From Kluyvera genomosp. 3 (GTDB lineage: Bacteria > Pseudomonadota > Gammaproteobacteria > Enterobacterales > Enterobacteriaceae), in NCBI GenBank assembly GCA_002211745.1, contig CP022114.1:1116001-1180000 (forward strand): a stretch of 64,000 nt of DNA, given 5' to 3'. Of this stretch, positions 47,266-53,863 are shown piece by piece; within the stretch, counting starts at the first letter, position 1; each line of letters starts with the position of its first letter. A model generated the notes under the pieces. It did not search any database. It saw only the letters and a program-made list of their open reading frames with translations, and had not been told where the DNA came from. The position numbers were made by a program, and so were the translations under genes.

Positions 47266-47433
47266 TTATGAATCGTGGGCCATCTGGTCGTAAGAGGCGC
47301 AACGTACACAGCAGTAATCGCGCTCTTCATGCTTCAGCTGCGCGCCGTGGATCAGCGTCAGCGTGTTCTTCACTTCTTTGCCTTGCTCAATCGGCTTTCC
47401 ACACAGGTGGTAAGCGCATTTCTTCTCCTGCAT
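47266..47433 (-). CDS. YdaE-like zinc-ribbon protein
   Basis: 55 aa: MQEKKCAYHLCGKPIEQGKE ... DYCCVRCASYDQMAHDS. Two Cys pairs (C6/C11, C42/C45) suggest a zinc site; the pattern is that of Rac-prophage YdaE. AGGAGTGGTT precedes the ATG. Too short for the usual ORF cut-off but well supported by position between recE and DUF1482 genes, both same strand. Confidence 0.75.
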   Translation of the reverse strand: MQEKKCAYHLCGKPIEQGKEVKNTLTLIHGAQLKHEERDYCCVRCASYDQMAHDS

Positions 47434-47442
47434 AACCACTCC

Positions 47443-47637
47443 TTAAAACTGCCTTGATGCCGGGATTTCATCGGCTGGAATGACCGCATCTACCGGGTAA
47501 CATTCACCAGAAACATGCTGCTCAACTGCAGCGATTTCGCATTGTTGCTGGTTGTCGTACACGCCAAGAACGATTTCCTGATAGGTGCCGTTTGTCATGC
47601 CGACCGATAACACCAGAGCAAACAGCGGCCCGGTCAT
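47443..47637 (-). CDS. DUF1482 prophage protein
   Basis: 64 aa, MTGPLFALVLSVGMTNGTYQ ... GVYDNQQQCEIAAVEQHVSG, typical of the DUF1482 family near kil genes in lambdoid prophages. Possible N-terminal membrane-associated segment. Start overlaps the previous stop (GTATGA). Confidence 0.75.
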   Translation of the reverse strand: MTGPLFALVLSVGMTNGTYQEIVLGVYDNQQQCEIAAVEQHVSGECYPVDAVIPADEIPASRQF

Positions 47638-47798
47638 ACGCCGAACCCATATTTAGCTGAATCGGCGATCAGCCATTCATAGGTAGAAGATTCGATCACT
47701 GCTTGCTGGCTATCAGCATCACAAATGGTCTCGTCACCCTGGATGTCATAGATGCACTGCAGGTCGCTAACTTTCACATCCTGATATTGCTTAATCAT
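47634..47798 (-). CDS. Small prophage protein, unknown
   Basis: 54 aa, MIKQYQDVKVSDLQCIYDIQ ... TYEWLIADSAKYGFGV. Start chosen at 47798, with AGGAGACTGGCA upstream; a longer frame has no ribosome binding site. It is the first gene of the leftward early operon below OL. I do not recognise the family. Confidence 0.6.
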   Translation of the reverse strand: MIKQYQDVKVSDLQCIYDIQGDETICDADSQQAVIESSTYEWLIADSAKYGFGV

Positions 47799-48000
47799 TG
47801 CCAGTCTCCTGTGTTTTGCCTTGGCCGTTGATAACTCAGTGAACTTCGCTGGTGGCGCCGTGTAGCTGATACCCACGGTTGAGCTTTTTCACTCTGCACT
47901 TCACCACCGCGAAGCCCACTCTTTGTGTCTTGCCTTGTCGCCGGCTAGCGGAACATTTCACCTGACAACGATGCGCTTGTTGTCGATGCAACAAACAATA

Positions 48001-48046
48001 CAACCAATAGTTCGATGTGTAAAGTGCAATGTGGAACTATTGGTTC
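48001..48046. promoter_or_regulatory. Left operator (OL-like) sites
   Basis: CAACCAATAGTTCG (48001-48014) and GGAACTATTGGTTC (48033-48046) are inverted copies of the same 14-bp element, pattern GGAAC-N5-GTTC. They lie upstream of the leftward operon, the place of lambda OL/PL, and match three copies in the right operator. Confidence 0.75.
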
Positions 48047-48108
48047 TATTTTGGGGCGAAAAAAAGCACCGCTTCGGGTGCTATCTGAGCGATTTCAAAC
48101 CAGGAGGG

Positions 48109-48512
48109 TTATTTTTTTAATTCGTTAATCAGATCTGAAACTTCGTCCTTGAGGAGTCTAGGTGGTTAACGACTGATTTTGTGTGAAGGATTACCTTAAG
48201 TTTTTCGGCTTCCGGCAGTTGGTTGAAGAGCGCCAATAACGCATCTTCTTTTTCATCGAGAACTCTTGGCCTTATCTCTGATTCACTACCTTCCGAACCT
48301 GGCTCCATGAAGAACCAATATTCGGGTCTCCCTGTAACTGCCGACAATCTTTTTAGCCGTTCACCGCTAGCAACAGACACGCCAGAAACCCACTTCCTTA
48401 TTGATGTGTGGGACAGCATTACGCGCCTTGAAAGATCAGCCATAGACCAACCGTTCTCATCCATAACTTGCTGGATGCGCTGAGAGAATATTGGGTGAAG
48501 GTTTTTATTCAT
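48109..48512 (-). CDS. Phage repressor (RacR/CI-like HTH), one break
   Basis: About 134 aa repaired. Start MNKNLHPIFSQRIQQVMDEN; helix-turn-helix WSMADLSRRVMLSHTSIRKW near residues 20-40. The C-terminal part (LDEKEDALLALFNQLPEAEK) is a short helical region without an S24 peptidase domain. One C is missing near 48153, after which the end reads LDSLKDEVSDLINELKK. Divergent from the cro-like gene across three operators. It should maintain lysogeny; lack of a self-cleavage domain implies another induction route. Confidence 0.82.
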
Positions 48513-48524
48513 ATTTTCATTTTA

Positions 48525-48587
48525 CAACCATCAGTTCCATTATTCATTGGAACTATTGGGTTGATTTTTGTTGGAACCTAAAGTTTT
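48525..48587. promoter_or_regulatory. Right operator (OR-like): three sites with 24-bp period
   Basis: CAACCATCAGTTCC (48525), GGAACTATTGGGTT (48549) and GGAACCTAAAGTTTT (48573) share GGAAC-N5-GTT and start exactly 24 bp apart, between repressor and cro-like starts. A possible rightward promoter TTGATT (48561) with TTTTAA (48584) overlaps sites two and three. Confidence 0.78.
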
Positions 48588-48631
48588 AAGTGGTAATCTT
48601 CAGTCAATCGCACGAACAACTGGAGAACAGC

Positions 48632-48862
48632 ATGAACAATCAACTCAAAGCAAAAATCAGTAACCACATGACACAAGTGAGCATTGGCGAACACCTCGGG
48701 ATTTCTTCGCAAGCCGTTGGTAAATGGCTTCGTAAAGGCGTCATTCCAACAAAGCGGATTGTTCCTTTGTGCGAAATCCTCAATTGGAAAGTCACCCCCC
48801 ATGAAATTGATCCGTCGTCATACCCCAACCCAACCGACGGACTACCAAAGCAAGGAGCGTAA
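48632..48862 (+). CDS. Cro/YdaS-like repressor
   Basis: 76 aa. Start MNNQLKAKISNHMTQVSIGE; helix-turn-helix in GEHLGISSQAVGKWLRKGVI with the C-terminal part CEILNWKVTPHEIDP typical of YdaS/Cro-type proteins. First gene rightward of the operator region; presumably represses the CI-like gene for lytic growth. The YdaS name carries a toxin-antitoxin label in E. coli, but a Cro role fits better here. Confidence 0.8.
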   Translation: MNNQLKAKISNHMTQVSIGEHLGISSQAVGKWLRKGVIPTKRIVPLCEILNWKVTPHEIDPSSYPNPTDGLPKQGA

Positions 48863-48864
48863 TC

Positions 48865-49431
48865 ATGCAGGCTCTCAATTTTCACCAGGATACAGGAACG
48901 CCGCAGCCAGCGGTGATATCGAATTATCAAAGCGTTACTCGCAATACCAGTAAGCTAACTCGCATTCGCGAAGCCGTGCGCGCCTGGCAGAAAGCCACAC
49001 CGGGACAGGCGCAGATCTACATCTCGCAGCTGGTGGCTAAGGAGTGGATTGCTCGCGGCGGGCGCGGTCTGCTGCTGGCCGGTTCTGAGGTTAACACCCG
49101 GCAGAACTTCTTCCGAATGATTAACGAGCCGGGGCCGAAAAACGATAAAAACCTGACGCTGCTGATCCCGGTCATTGCAGACGTAATGTCTCGCGATAAC
49201 GAGAAGGTGGCGCGCGAATACGGGCTTCTCGCAAAGACGGAAGCCGAGCTGATTGCCGATGCGATGAAGGAGTGCACTGAAGCGCACCAGGCAAAGCTGC
49301 TCGGGCAACCGGTGCAACGGATTGAGAAAGAGGTGAGGGAAGCAGCCGAAGCGCTACTGCGTTTCCTGCCGACGGAATCGATCGCTGCTGTGGTGACGAG
49401 CTTGGCAGCCATGGCGCCGGGGTTACTGTGA
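48865..49431 (+). CDS. YdaT-position protein (CII analogue?)
   Basis: 188 aa, MQALNFHQDTGTPQPAVISN ... SQLVAKEWIARGGRGLLLAG. Starts 2 bp after the cro-like stop with AAGGAGCG upstream. Region 30-90 could bind DNA (YISQLVAKEWIARGG, NTRQNFFRMINEPG), and the rest is a long helical region ending in a hydrophobic tail (AAVVTSLAAMAPGLL). In Rac this slot holds ydaT and in lambda cII. I cannot name the family with certainty. Confidence 0.5.
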   Translation: MQALNFHQDTGTPQPAVISNYQSVTRNTSKLTRIREAVRAWQKATPGQAQIYISQLVAKEWIARGGRGLLLAGSEVNTRQNFFRMINEPGPKNDKNLTLLIPVIADVMSRDNEKVAREYGLLAKTEAELIADAMKECTEAHQAKLLGQPVQRIEKEVREAAEALLRFLPTESIAAVVTSLAAMAPGLL

Positions 49432-49687
49432 TGAATCACATTGAATTCGTGGAAAAACACGTTCGCGAAGAACTCATCCGACAGGGCTTCACTGCGGCAG
49501 TGGCGCAGGGGGGGGCATTTCAGGCAGTCGACATGTACAAGCGTATGAGTCAGGCCAGTCGTAAGGGAGGATTTTTGACGATGTATTGCGACACGCGAAG
49601 TTATGGGCAGAGAAGCAAACACTGCCATCAGACAAGTTCGAGAAGAAACGTGTTAAGCGTAATCAGCCGCAGCCTGGGCTGTTCTGA
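49431..49687 (+). CDS. Small phage protein before O, one break
   Basis: About 85 aa repaired. MNHIEFVEKHVREELIRQGF, helical, then one missing G near 49569 and IFDDVLRHAKLWAEKQTLPS, ending NQPQPGLF. ATG overlaps the previous stop (GTGATGA). Basic C-terminus. Function unknown. Confidence 0.6.
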
Positions 49688-49760
49688 AAAGGTGAAGACT
49701 GTTGTGCGCCAACACAGCCAGTCTTCGAGTGCAAAAACGGTGCGTTATTGCGGAGTCAGT

Positions 49761-50685
49761 ATGTCAAACACCGCTGAAGTTATCAAATTTCCCATAAACG
49801 TCGAGAACACAGGAGGTCGTATGGCCGACCTGTCCAATGGGTATACCCGGATTGCTAACGAGATTCAGAAACTAAAACCACGCCTGCGCATGTCCGGGCG
49901 TGAGTGGCAGTGTCTGGAGGCGGTGATCTGGCTAACCTACGGATGGAATAAAAAACAGGACCGGGTTACAAACACAGTAATTTCCGAGCTTACAGGCCTC
50001 AGCGATTCACACGTTTCTGATGCAATTCGGTCGCTTTCTGAGCGTGGGATTATCTTCAGTCGTAAGCAAGGCGTGATGAAAACTGTCGGTATAAATACTG
50101 AGCTTTCTGCCTGGATTTTAGACAAACCGAAAACGGGAAAAGTCTTCCCGAAAAAGGAATATCCTTCCCGAAATCGGGAAAAACCTTCCCGGAAACGGTA
50201 GACACCCAAGACTATAACAATAACAATATTAAAAGATCATCGTCCGAGAATTCTGACGAATCCTCTGACGACCGTCTGAATAAGTTTTTATCTGCTCATC
50301 CTGACGCCGTGATTTACACCCCGAACTTTACCAGGTGGGAACAGCGGCAGACCAGCAATGCGCCGAATGGCTCGTTGTCCTGGTCGAGAAAGTTAAACCC
50401 TTCCCGAAGAAACCTATCATGGCCTCCTGGGCTAACGATGTGCGTCTGATGCGCGAGCTTGACGGTCACAGTCACCGTGAAATTTGCGAGCTGTTCCTGT
50501 GGGCCAGCAAGGACGCTTTCTGGCATACGAACATCCTCTCTCCGGCAAAGTTGCGTGCCAAATGGGACACGCTAAGCCTCCAGCGTGATGCTGGCGCTGC
50601 TCGAGCAACCACTGGCGGCCGCCAGGCTATCGATTTCAACAACACAGACTGGATCAACGGGGTGTTCGATGAAAACTCTCTCTGA
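49761..50685 (+). CDS. Phage replication protein O-like, two breaks
   Basis: Origin-binding protein starting DNA replication; about 308 aa repaired. N-terminal O domain: ADLSNGYTRIANEIQKLKPR, LRMSGREWQCLEAVIWLTYG, ELTGLSDSHVSDAIRSLSER (winged helix). Centre: FPKxG-type repeat coded at 50140-50200 (iteron-like DNA repeats CTTCCCGAAA). C-terminus binds P: FLWASKDAFWHTNILSPAKL. Breaks near 50156 and 50336, each one G short. The internal TTCCCG repeats could be the origin iterons, as in lambda, where ori lies inside O. Confidence 0.82.
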
Positions 50686-51361
50686 ACAGATGGTCAACTT
50701 CGACCGTGAAAACTTTGTACGCGTGGCCCATGGCATGCCGGAGGCGCAGGACACCCAGACACCGCAGGCAGAGCAGACGGCTGAAATCTTCAACGCACTG
50801 TTCAGCGCGCTGCGCGCCGCTTTCCCGGCCAGTGTCCACAGCTTCAACGACCAGGACGCATTCAACGAACTGCGCCGCCAGTGGTTGCTGGCATTCCGCG
50901 AGAACGGGATTACCACCATGGAACAGGTAAACGCCGGTCTGCGCGTTGCGCGCCGTCAGGAGCGCCCGTTCTTACCATCGCCGGGGCAATTCATTGCCTG
51001 GTGTCGTGAAGGCCGTAGCGCGCTTGGCATTAGCGCTGCTGACGTCATGGCCGAGTACTGGAAGTGGCAGAAGCTGGTTTTCCGTTACCCGTCCAGCGAG
51101 CAATACCCATGGCCTAAACCTGTGCTGTATCACATCTGCCTGGAACTGCGCCACCGTAGCACTGAGGGCCAGTTGAGCCGCCAGGAACTGGAGCGCGAAG
51201 CTGTCGCCGTTCTGGACATGTGGGAGCGCCGGGTGCAGTCGGGCAAACCAGTGCCACCAATCCGCCGCGCGCTGGCTGCACCGAAAGCGGCAACCGGGCC
51301 GACACCGGCTCAGATGCTGATGGCGCAGTACAAACGCAACAAAGACGCGGGGAGGGCGTGA
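50669..51361 (+). CDS. Replication protein P (DnaB helicase loader)
   Basis: 230 aa, close to lambda P: MKTLSEQMVNFDRENFVRVA, WLLAFRENGITTMEQVNAGL and RVARRQERPFLPSPGQFIAW are shared with the lambda protein. It recruits host DnaB to the O-bound origin. Intact; overlaps the end of O by 17 bp. Confidence 0.9.
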   Translation: MKTLSEQMVNFDRENFVRVAHGMPEAQDTQTPQAEQTAEIFNALFSALRAAFPASVHSFNDQDAFNELRRQWLLAFRENGITTMEQVNAGLRVARRQERPFLPSPGQFIAWCREGRSALGISAADVMAEYWKWQKLVFRYPSSEQYPWPKPVLYHICLELRHRSTEGQLSRQELEREAVAVLDMWERRVQSGKPVPPIRRALAAPKAATGPTPAQMLMAQYKRNKDAGRA

Positions 51362-51363
51362 GC

Positions 51364-51618
51364 ATGAACGAAACCACAGTGATTCAAACCAAAAAGGCGA
51401 TCGCAATCATCGCGGAATATATCCAGCGCGCCAGTAAAAACGAGCAGTTGCAGGAGGCAAAAACTCGCCTCGATAAGAAAGTGTTTTTATTTTCGGATCC
51501 CGATGAAAACTGCGATCAGGGCATGCTGATGGCTGCGTTCGTACCGGCCATGACCAGCCACAGTCGGGAGAAGTTTTTCGAAGAAATCTCCGCCGCGTTA
51601 GAAGGAGCCGCACAATGA
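51364..51618 (+). CDS. Phage protein, unknown
   Basis: 84 aa, MNETTVIQTKKAIAIIAEYI ... DENCDQGMLMAAFVPAMTSH. Mostly helical, no known motif. Overlaps the next start (CAATGAG) and follows P by 2 bp, so part of the same operon. Confidence 0.6.
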   Translation: MNETTVIQTKKAIAIIAEYIQRASKNEQLQEAKTRLDKKVFLFSDPDENCDQGMLMAAFVPAMTSHSREKFFEEISAALEGAAQ

Positions 51619-52097
51619 GTGAGGCCTCTATTCTTGATGTGTGCTGCGGTTCCCGCATGTTCTGGTTCAACAAACGCGATACTCGCGCGGTATTCGCTGA
51701 CATTCGAGCTGAAGAGCACAAGCTGTGCGACGGCCGCCGCCTGGTTATCAGTCCTGACCTGATTGCAGATTTCCGGGCGCTGCCGTTCGCCGACGATTCA
51801 TTCCCGGTTGTCGTGTTTGACCCTCCACACCTGGAACGTGTAGGCCAGACCGCGTGGATGGGCAAAAAATATGGGCGCCTGAACAAAAAAACATGGCGTG
51901 CTGACATTCGCGCTGGGTTCAAAGAGGCGTTTCGCGTTCTGCGGCCACACGGTGTGCTCATTTTCAAATGGAACGAAACGCAGATCCCTGTCAGCCAGAT
52001 TTTGGCACTCACTGACGAGAAACCAGCGATTGGCCAGCGTACCGGAAAGAACGACAAAACCCACTGGATCATCTTTGTGAAGGAGTCAGCCCAATGA
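51615..52097 (+). CDS. SAM-dependent methyltransferase (small, DPPH motif)
   Basis: 160 aa. SAM motif I ILDVCCGSRMFWF at residues 6-18, acidic strand VFADIR, then VVVFDPPHLERVGQTAWMGK with a DPPH catalytic motif in the place of DPPY/NPPY of N6-adenine or N4-cytosine enzymes, and VLRPHGVLIFKWNETQIPV. Substrate likely DNA (or RNA) adenine, but that is inference. Overlaps both neighbours by 4 bp. Confidence 0.78.
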   Translation: MSEASILDVCCGSRMFWFNKRDTRAVFADIRAEEHKLCDGRRLVISPDLIADFRALPFADDSFPVVVFDPPHLERVGQTAWMGKKYGRLNKKTWRADIRAGFKEAFRVLRPHGVLIFKWNETQIPVSQILALTDEKPAIGQRTGKNDKTHWIIFVKESAQ

Positions 52098-52291
52098 AGG
52101 ACAACATCAAAGCGCTGAACTACGACCCGGCAGACCCGGACAAAATGCGTCTACCCGCTGGCGTGACGTGTGGTAATTGCCACCATATCCAGCGCTGTAA
52201 AGCGATGTTCGGACATACCGAAACGGACACGTATTGCGATTGGTCACCGTCGCGTTTCATTCCTGTAAAGACTGAAGGAGCTGCCCAATGA
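52094..52291 (+). CDS. Cysteine-rich small phage protein
   Basis: 65 aa with CGNCHHIQRCKAMFGHTETD and a later YCDWSPSRFIP: four Cys (CxxC, C, C) and several His, fitting a zinc ribbon. Overlaps both neighbours by 4 bp. Function unknown. Confidence 0.65.
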   Translation: MKDNIKALNYDPADPDKMRLPAGVTCGNCHHIQRCKAMFGHTETDTYCDWSPSRFIPVKTEGAAQ

Positions 52292-52647
52292 ACGATATCA
52301 CCGCACTGGCGCAGCGCATGTCCGTCGAGCGCATCCTGGAAATTGCTAAGGGTGGCACCCCAACAATCGGTGAAAAAGAGCGCTTGGCTATCACGGCGCT
52401 GTACTTCCACCAGGAGCTGCAAGTTTGCACTCAAGCATTTCAGGCGGCGGGACTGGCTCAGTTAGCAGGTGAAGATGCGCTGGAGAAGGCGCAGCAGCGT
52501 ATCGCTGAACTGGAGTCCTGTGCCGTTGAACTACCGCTGCCATCCTGTACGTATGCGGATCACAGCTATCCGGCATATTCAAAACGGCAGGTGGTCAGCA
52601 TCCTGGTCGCCGCTGGCATCCAGGTTATCGAAGGAGAAGGACAATGA
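52288..52647 (+). CDS. Ea22/Ead-like phage protein
   Basis: 119 aa. N-term MNDITALAQRMSVERILEIA, middle coiled coil EDALEKAQQRIAELES, C-term SKRQVVSILVAAGIQV. The modular head, coiled coil and tail are usual for accessory Ead/Ea22-type proteins of lambdoid phages. Function unknown. Confidence 0.55.
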   Translation: MNDITALAQRMSVERILEIAKGGTPTIGEKERLAITALYFHQELQVCTQAFQAAGLAQLAGEDALEKAQQRIAELESCAVELPLPSCTYADHSYPAYSKRQVVSILVAAGIQVIEGEGQ

Positions 52648-53165
52648 GCTTATTGCCAGTAACGCACGACGAGCTTTGTCTGATCGCCTGCCGGTTCCTG
52701 CAAAATAACGGCTTCAAAGTCGCTTTTCATGACCGCTTCCGCGCCTGGACTCCTTACGGCGAACAGGCTGATGCAATCGGCTTTCGAAACGGCGCTAGTT
52801 GTCTGATTGAAGCTAAATGCTCTCGCTCTGACCTGCTAGCTGACCGCAAGAAGCCTTTCCGGGTTGAGCCAGAGAAGGGTATGGGTGATTGGCGTTTCAT
52901 GATTAGCGAGCCGGGCATTGTGAATGTTGAAGATTTACCGCCGGGTTGGGGGTTGCTTCACGTCGTCAAAGGTCGGGTTAAGAAAGTGCATGGCTGGCCC
53001 GGAAACGGACTGTGGGTTAACCGGGATAGCAAACCATTCCAGGCCAACAAACAGGCCGAGTGCGATTACATGTTTAGTGCACTACGCCGCATGGATTTAC
53101 GCGGTCATCTCAAAGAGGTTTATGACGGTGTAATCGTGAACAAACCAGAGGAAAGCGCAGCATGA
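52644..53165 (+). CDS. PD-(D/E)XK-like protein (MmcB-type)
   Basis: 173 aa. ADAIGFRNGASCLIEAKCSR contains D-x(n)-ExK, the metal site of PD-(D/E)XK nucleases, and SRSDLLADRKKPFRVEPEKG resembles the SRSDFLADKK stretch of MmcB DNA-repair proteins; WRFMISEPGIVNVEDLPPGW follows. So probably a DNA-repair or nuclease-fold protein; activity not known. Lies in a run of overlapping genes between two methyltransferases. Confidence 0.65.
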   Translation: MSLLPVTHDELCLIACRFLQNNGFKVAFHDRFRAWTPYGEQADAIGFRNGASCLIEAKCSRSDLLADRKKPFRVEPEKGMGDWRFMISEPGIVNVEDLPPGWGLLHVVKGRVKKVHGWPGNGLWVNRDSKPFQANKQAECDYMFSALRRMDLRGHLKEVYDGVIVNKPEESAA

Positions 53166-53431
53166 CAACCAACTTAAAAGCCCTCAAGCACCAGTAACCG
53201 ATGAAGAACTTGACCATCTCATCTGGGGCTTGAACGCTACGGACTTTATCCGCGCCAGCTGGCGGCCCTGAAAGAGCTGCGGGAGTGGCGAAAAACTGCA
53301 GGAGTACCACAAAACTGCAGGAGCATCGCAAAAGTGCAGGTGTTGCCGCCCGGCATGCAGACCGCGCCAACGCTGGATTCTTCACCGAAAAATGCCGAGT
53401 CGCCCAGCGGCATGAATGCAACGCCGGTTAA
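53162..53431 (+). CDS. Phage protein, several breaks
   Basis: Starts MTTNLKA and soon breaks (one C short near 53182); PVTDEELDHLIWGLNATDFI and an LxxLxxLREWR helix follow, then at least two more breaks in a GCAGGAGYAYCRCAAAA-type repeat (53290-53330). A final frame with AARHADRANAGFFTEKCRVA ends at TAA 53429. The exact protein cannot be fixed; a short coiled-coil Ead-like product is likely. Confidence 0.45.
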
Positions 53432-53606
53432 CGATGTCACCAGCGGTAAACGGTTGACCATCAGCCTGCCTGATGTCAGTTCGAAAGCATTCTGGAGCGG
53501 AACAGCCAGGCATGAAGTATTCCATCCTGAAACCTATAAGCGCTGGGTGAAGGAAGCGATTGAGCGAGATTGCATTATCGCCGGTGTAGGCGTGAAGGTG
53601 AAGTAA
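53412..53606 (+). CDS. Phage protein, unknown
   Basis: 64 aa, MNATPVNDVTSGKRLTISLP ... HPETYKRWVKEAIERDCII AG split as seen, ending VGVKVK. ATG overlaps the end of the previous gene; a longer in-frame reading to 53334 is possible. C-terminal part resembles tails of accessory phage proteins ending in a beta-strand. Function unknown. Confidence 0.5.
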   Translation: MNATPVNDVTSGKRLTISLPDVSSKAFWSGTARHEVFHPETYKRWVKEAIERDCIIAGVGVKVK

Positions 53607-53863
53607 TGGACCCATTACTCGAGTACGCCTGTAAGCGCGTTATTGAGCTGGAAGGTCTGCTGCTGGTGGAGGTTCCTGAAACGGTATGGCCTGCCGAAGT
53701 CGGCATGGTCTTATCTCAGATTGAAGTCGCCGGGGAACTCCCGGCGCATCACCAGCGCCGCCTGCAGCACCATATCAATCGCATGTGGCTGGAAAAAATG
53801 CCGGTACCGTCAATCATCACCGCGGCCCGTTCGCTGGCCGCTGCCATGGAGAAATACGCGTGA
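53606..53863 (+). CDS. Phage protein, unknown
   Basis: 85 aa, MDPLLEYACKRVIELEGLLL ... HHQRRLQHHINRMWLEKMPV, ending ARSLAAAMEKYA. Helical and His/Arg-rich in the middle. ATG overlaps the previous stop (TAATG) and its own stop overlaps the next GTG start (GCGTGAG). Confidence 0.6.
   Translation: MDPLLEYACKRVIELEGLLLVEVPETVWPAEVGMVLSQIEVAGELPAHHQRRLQHHINRMWLEKMPVPSIITAARSLAAAMEKYA

Noticed and set aside
47127-47330. 67-codon minus-strand ORF between recE and the YdaE-like gene
   Set aside because: It overlaps the better supported YdaE-like gene in another frame and lacks a ribosome binding site.
48632-49431. YdaS/YdaT as a toxin-antitoxin pair
   Set aside because: Gene order, the operators and the divergent repressor fit a Cro/CII-like role; no separate evidence of toxicity in the sequence.
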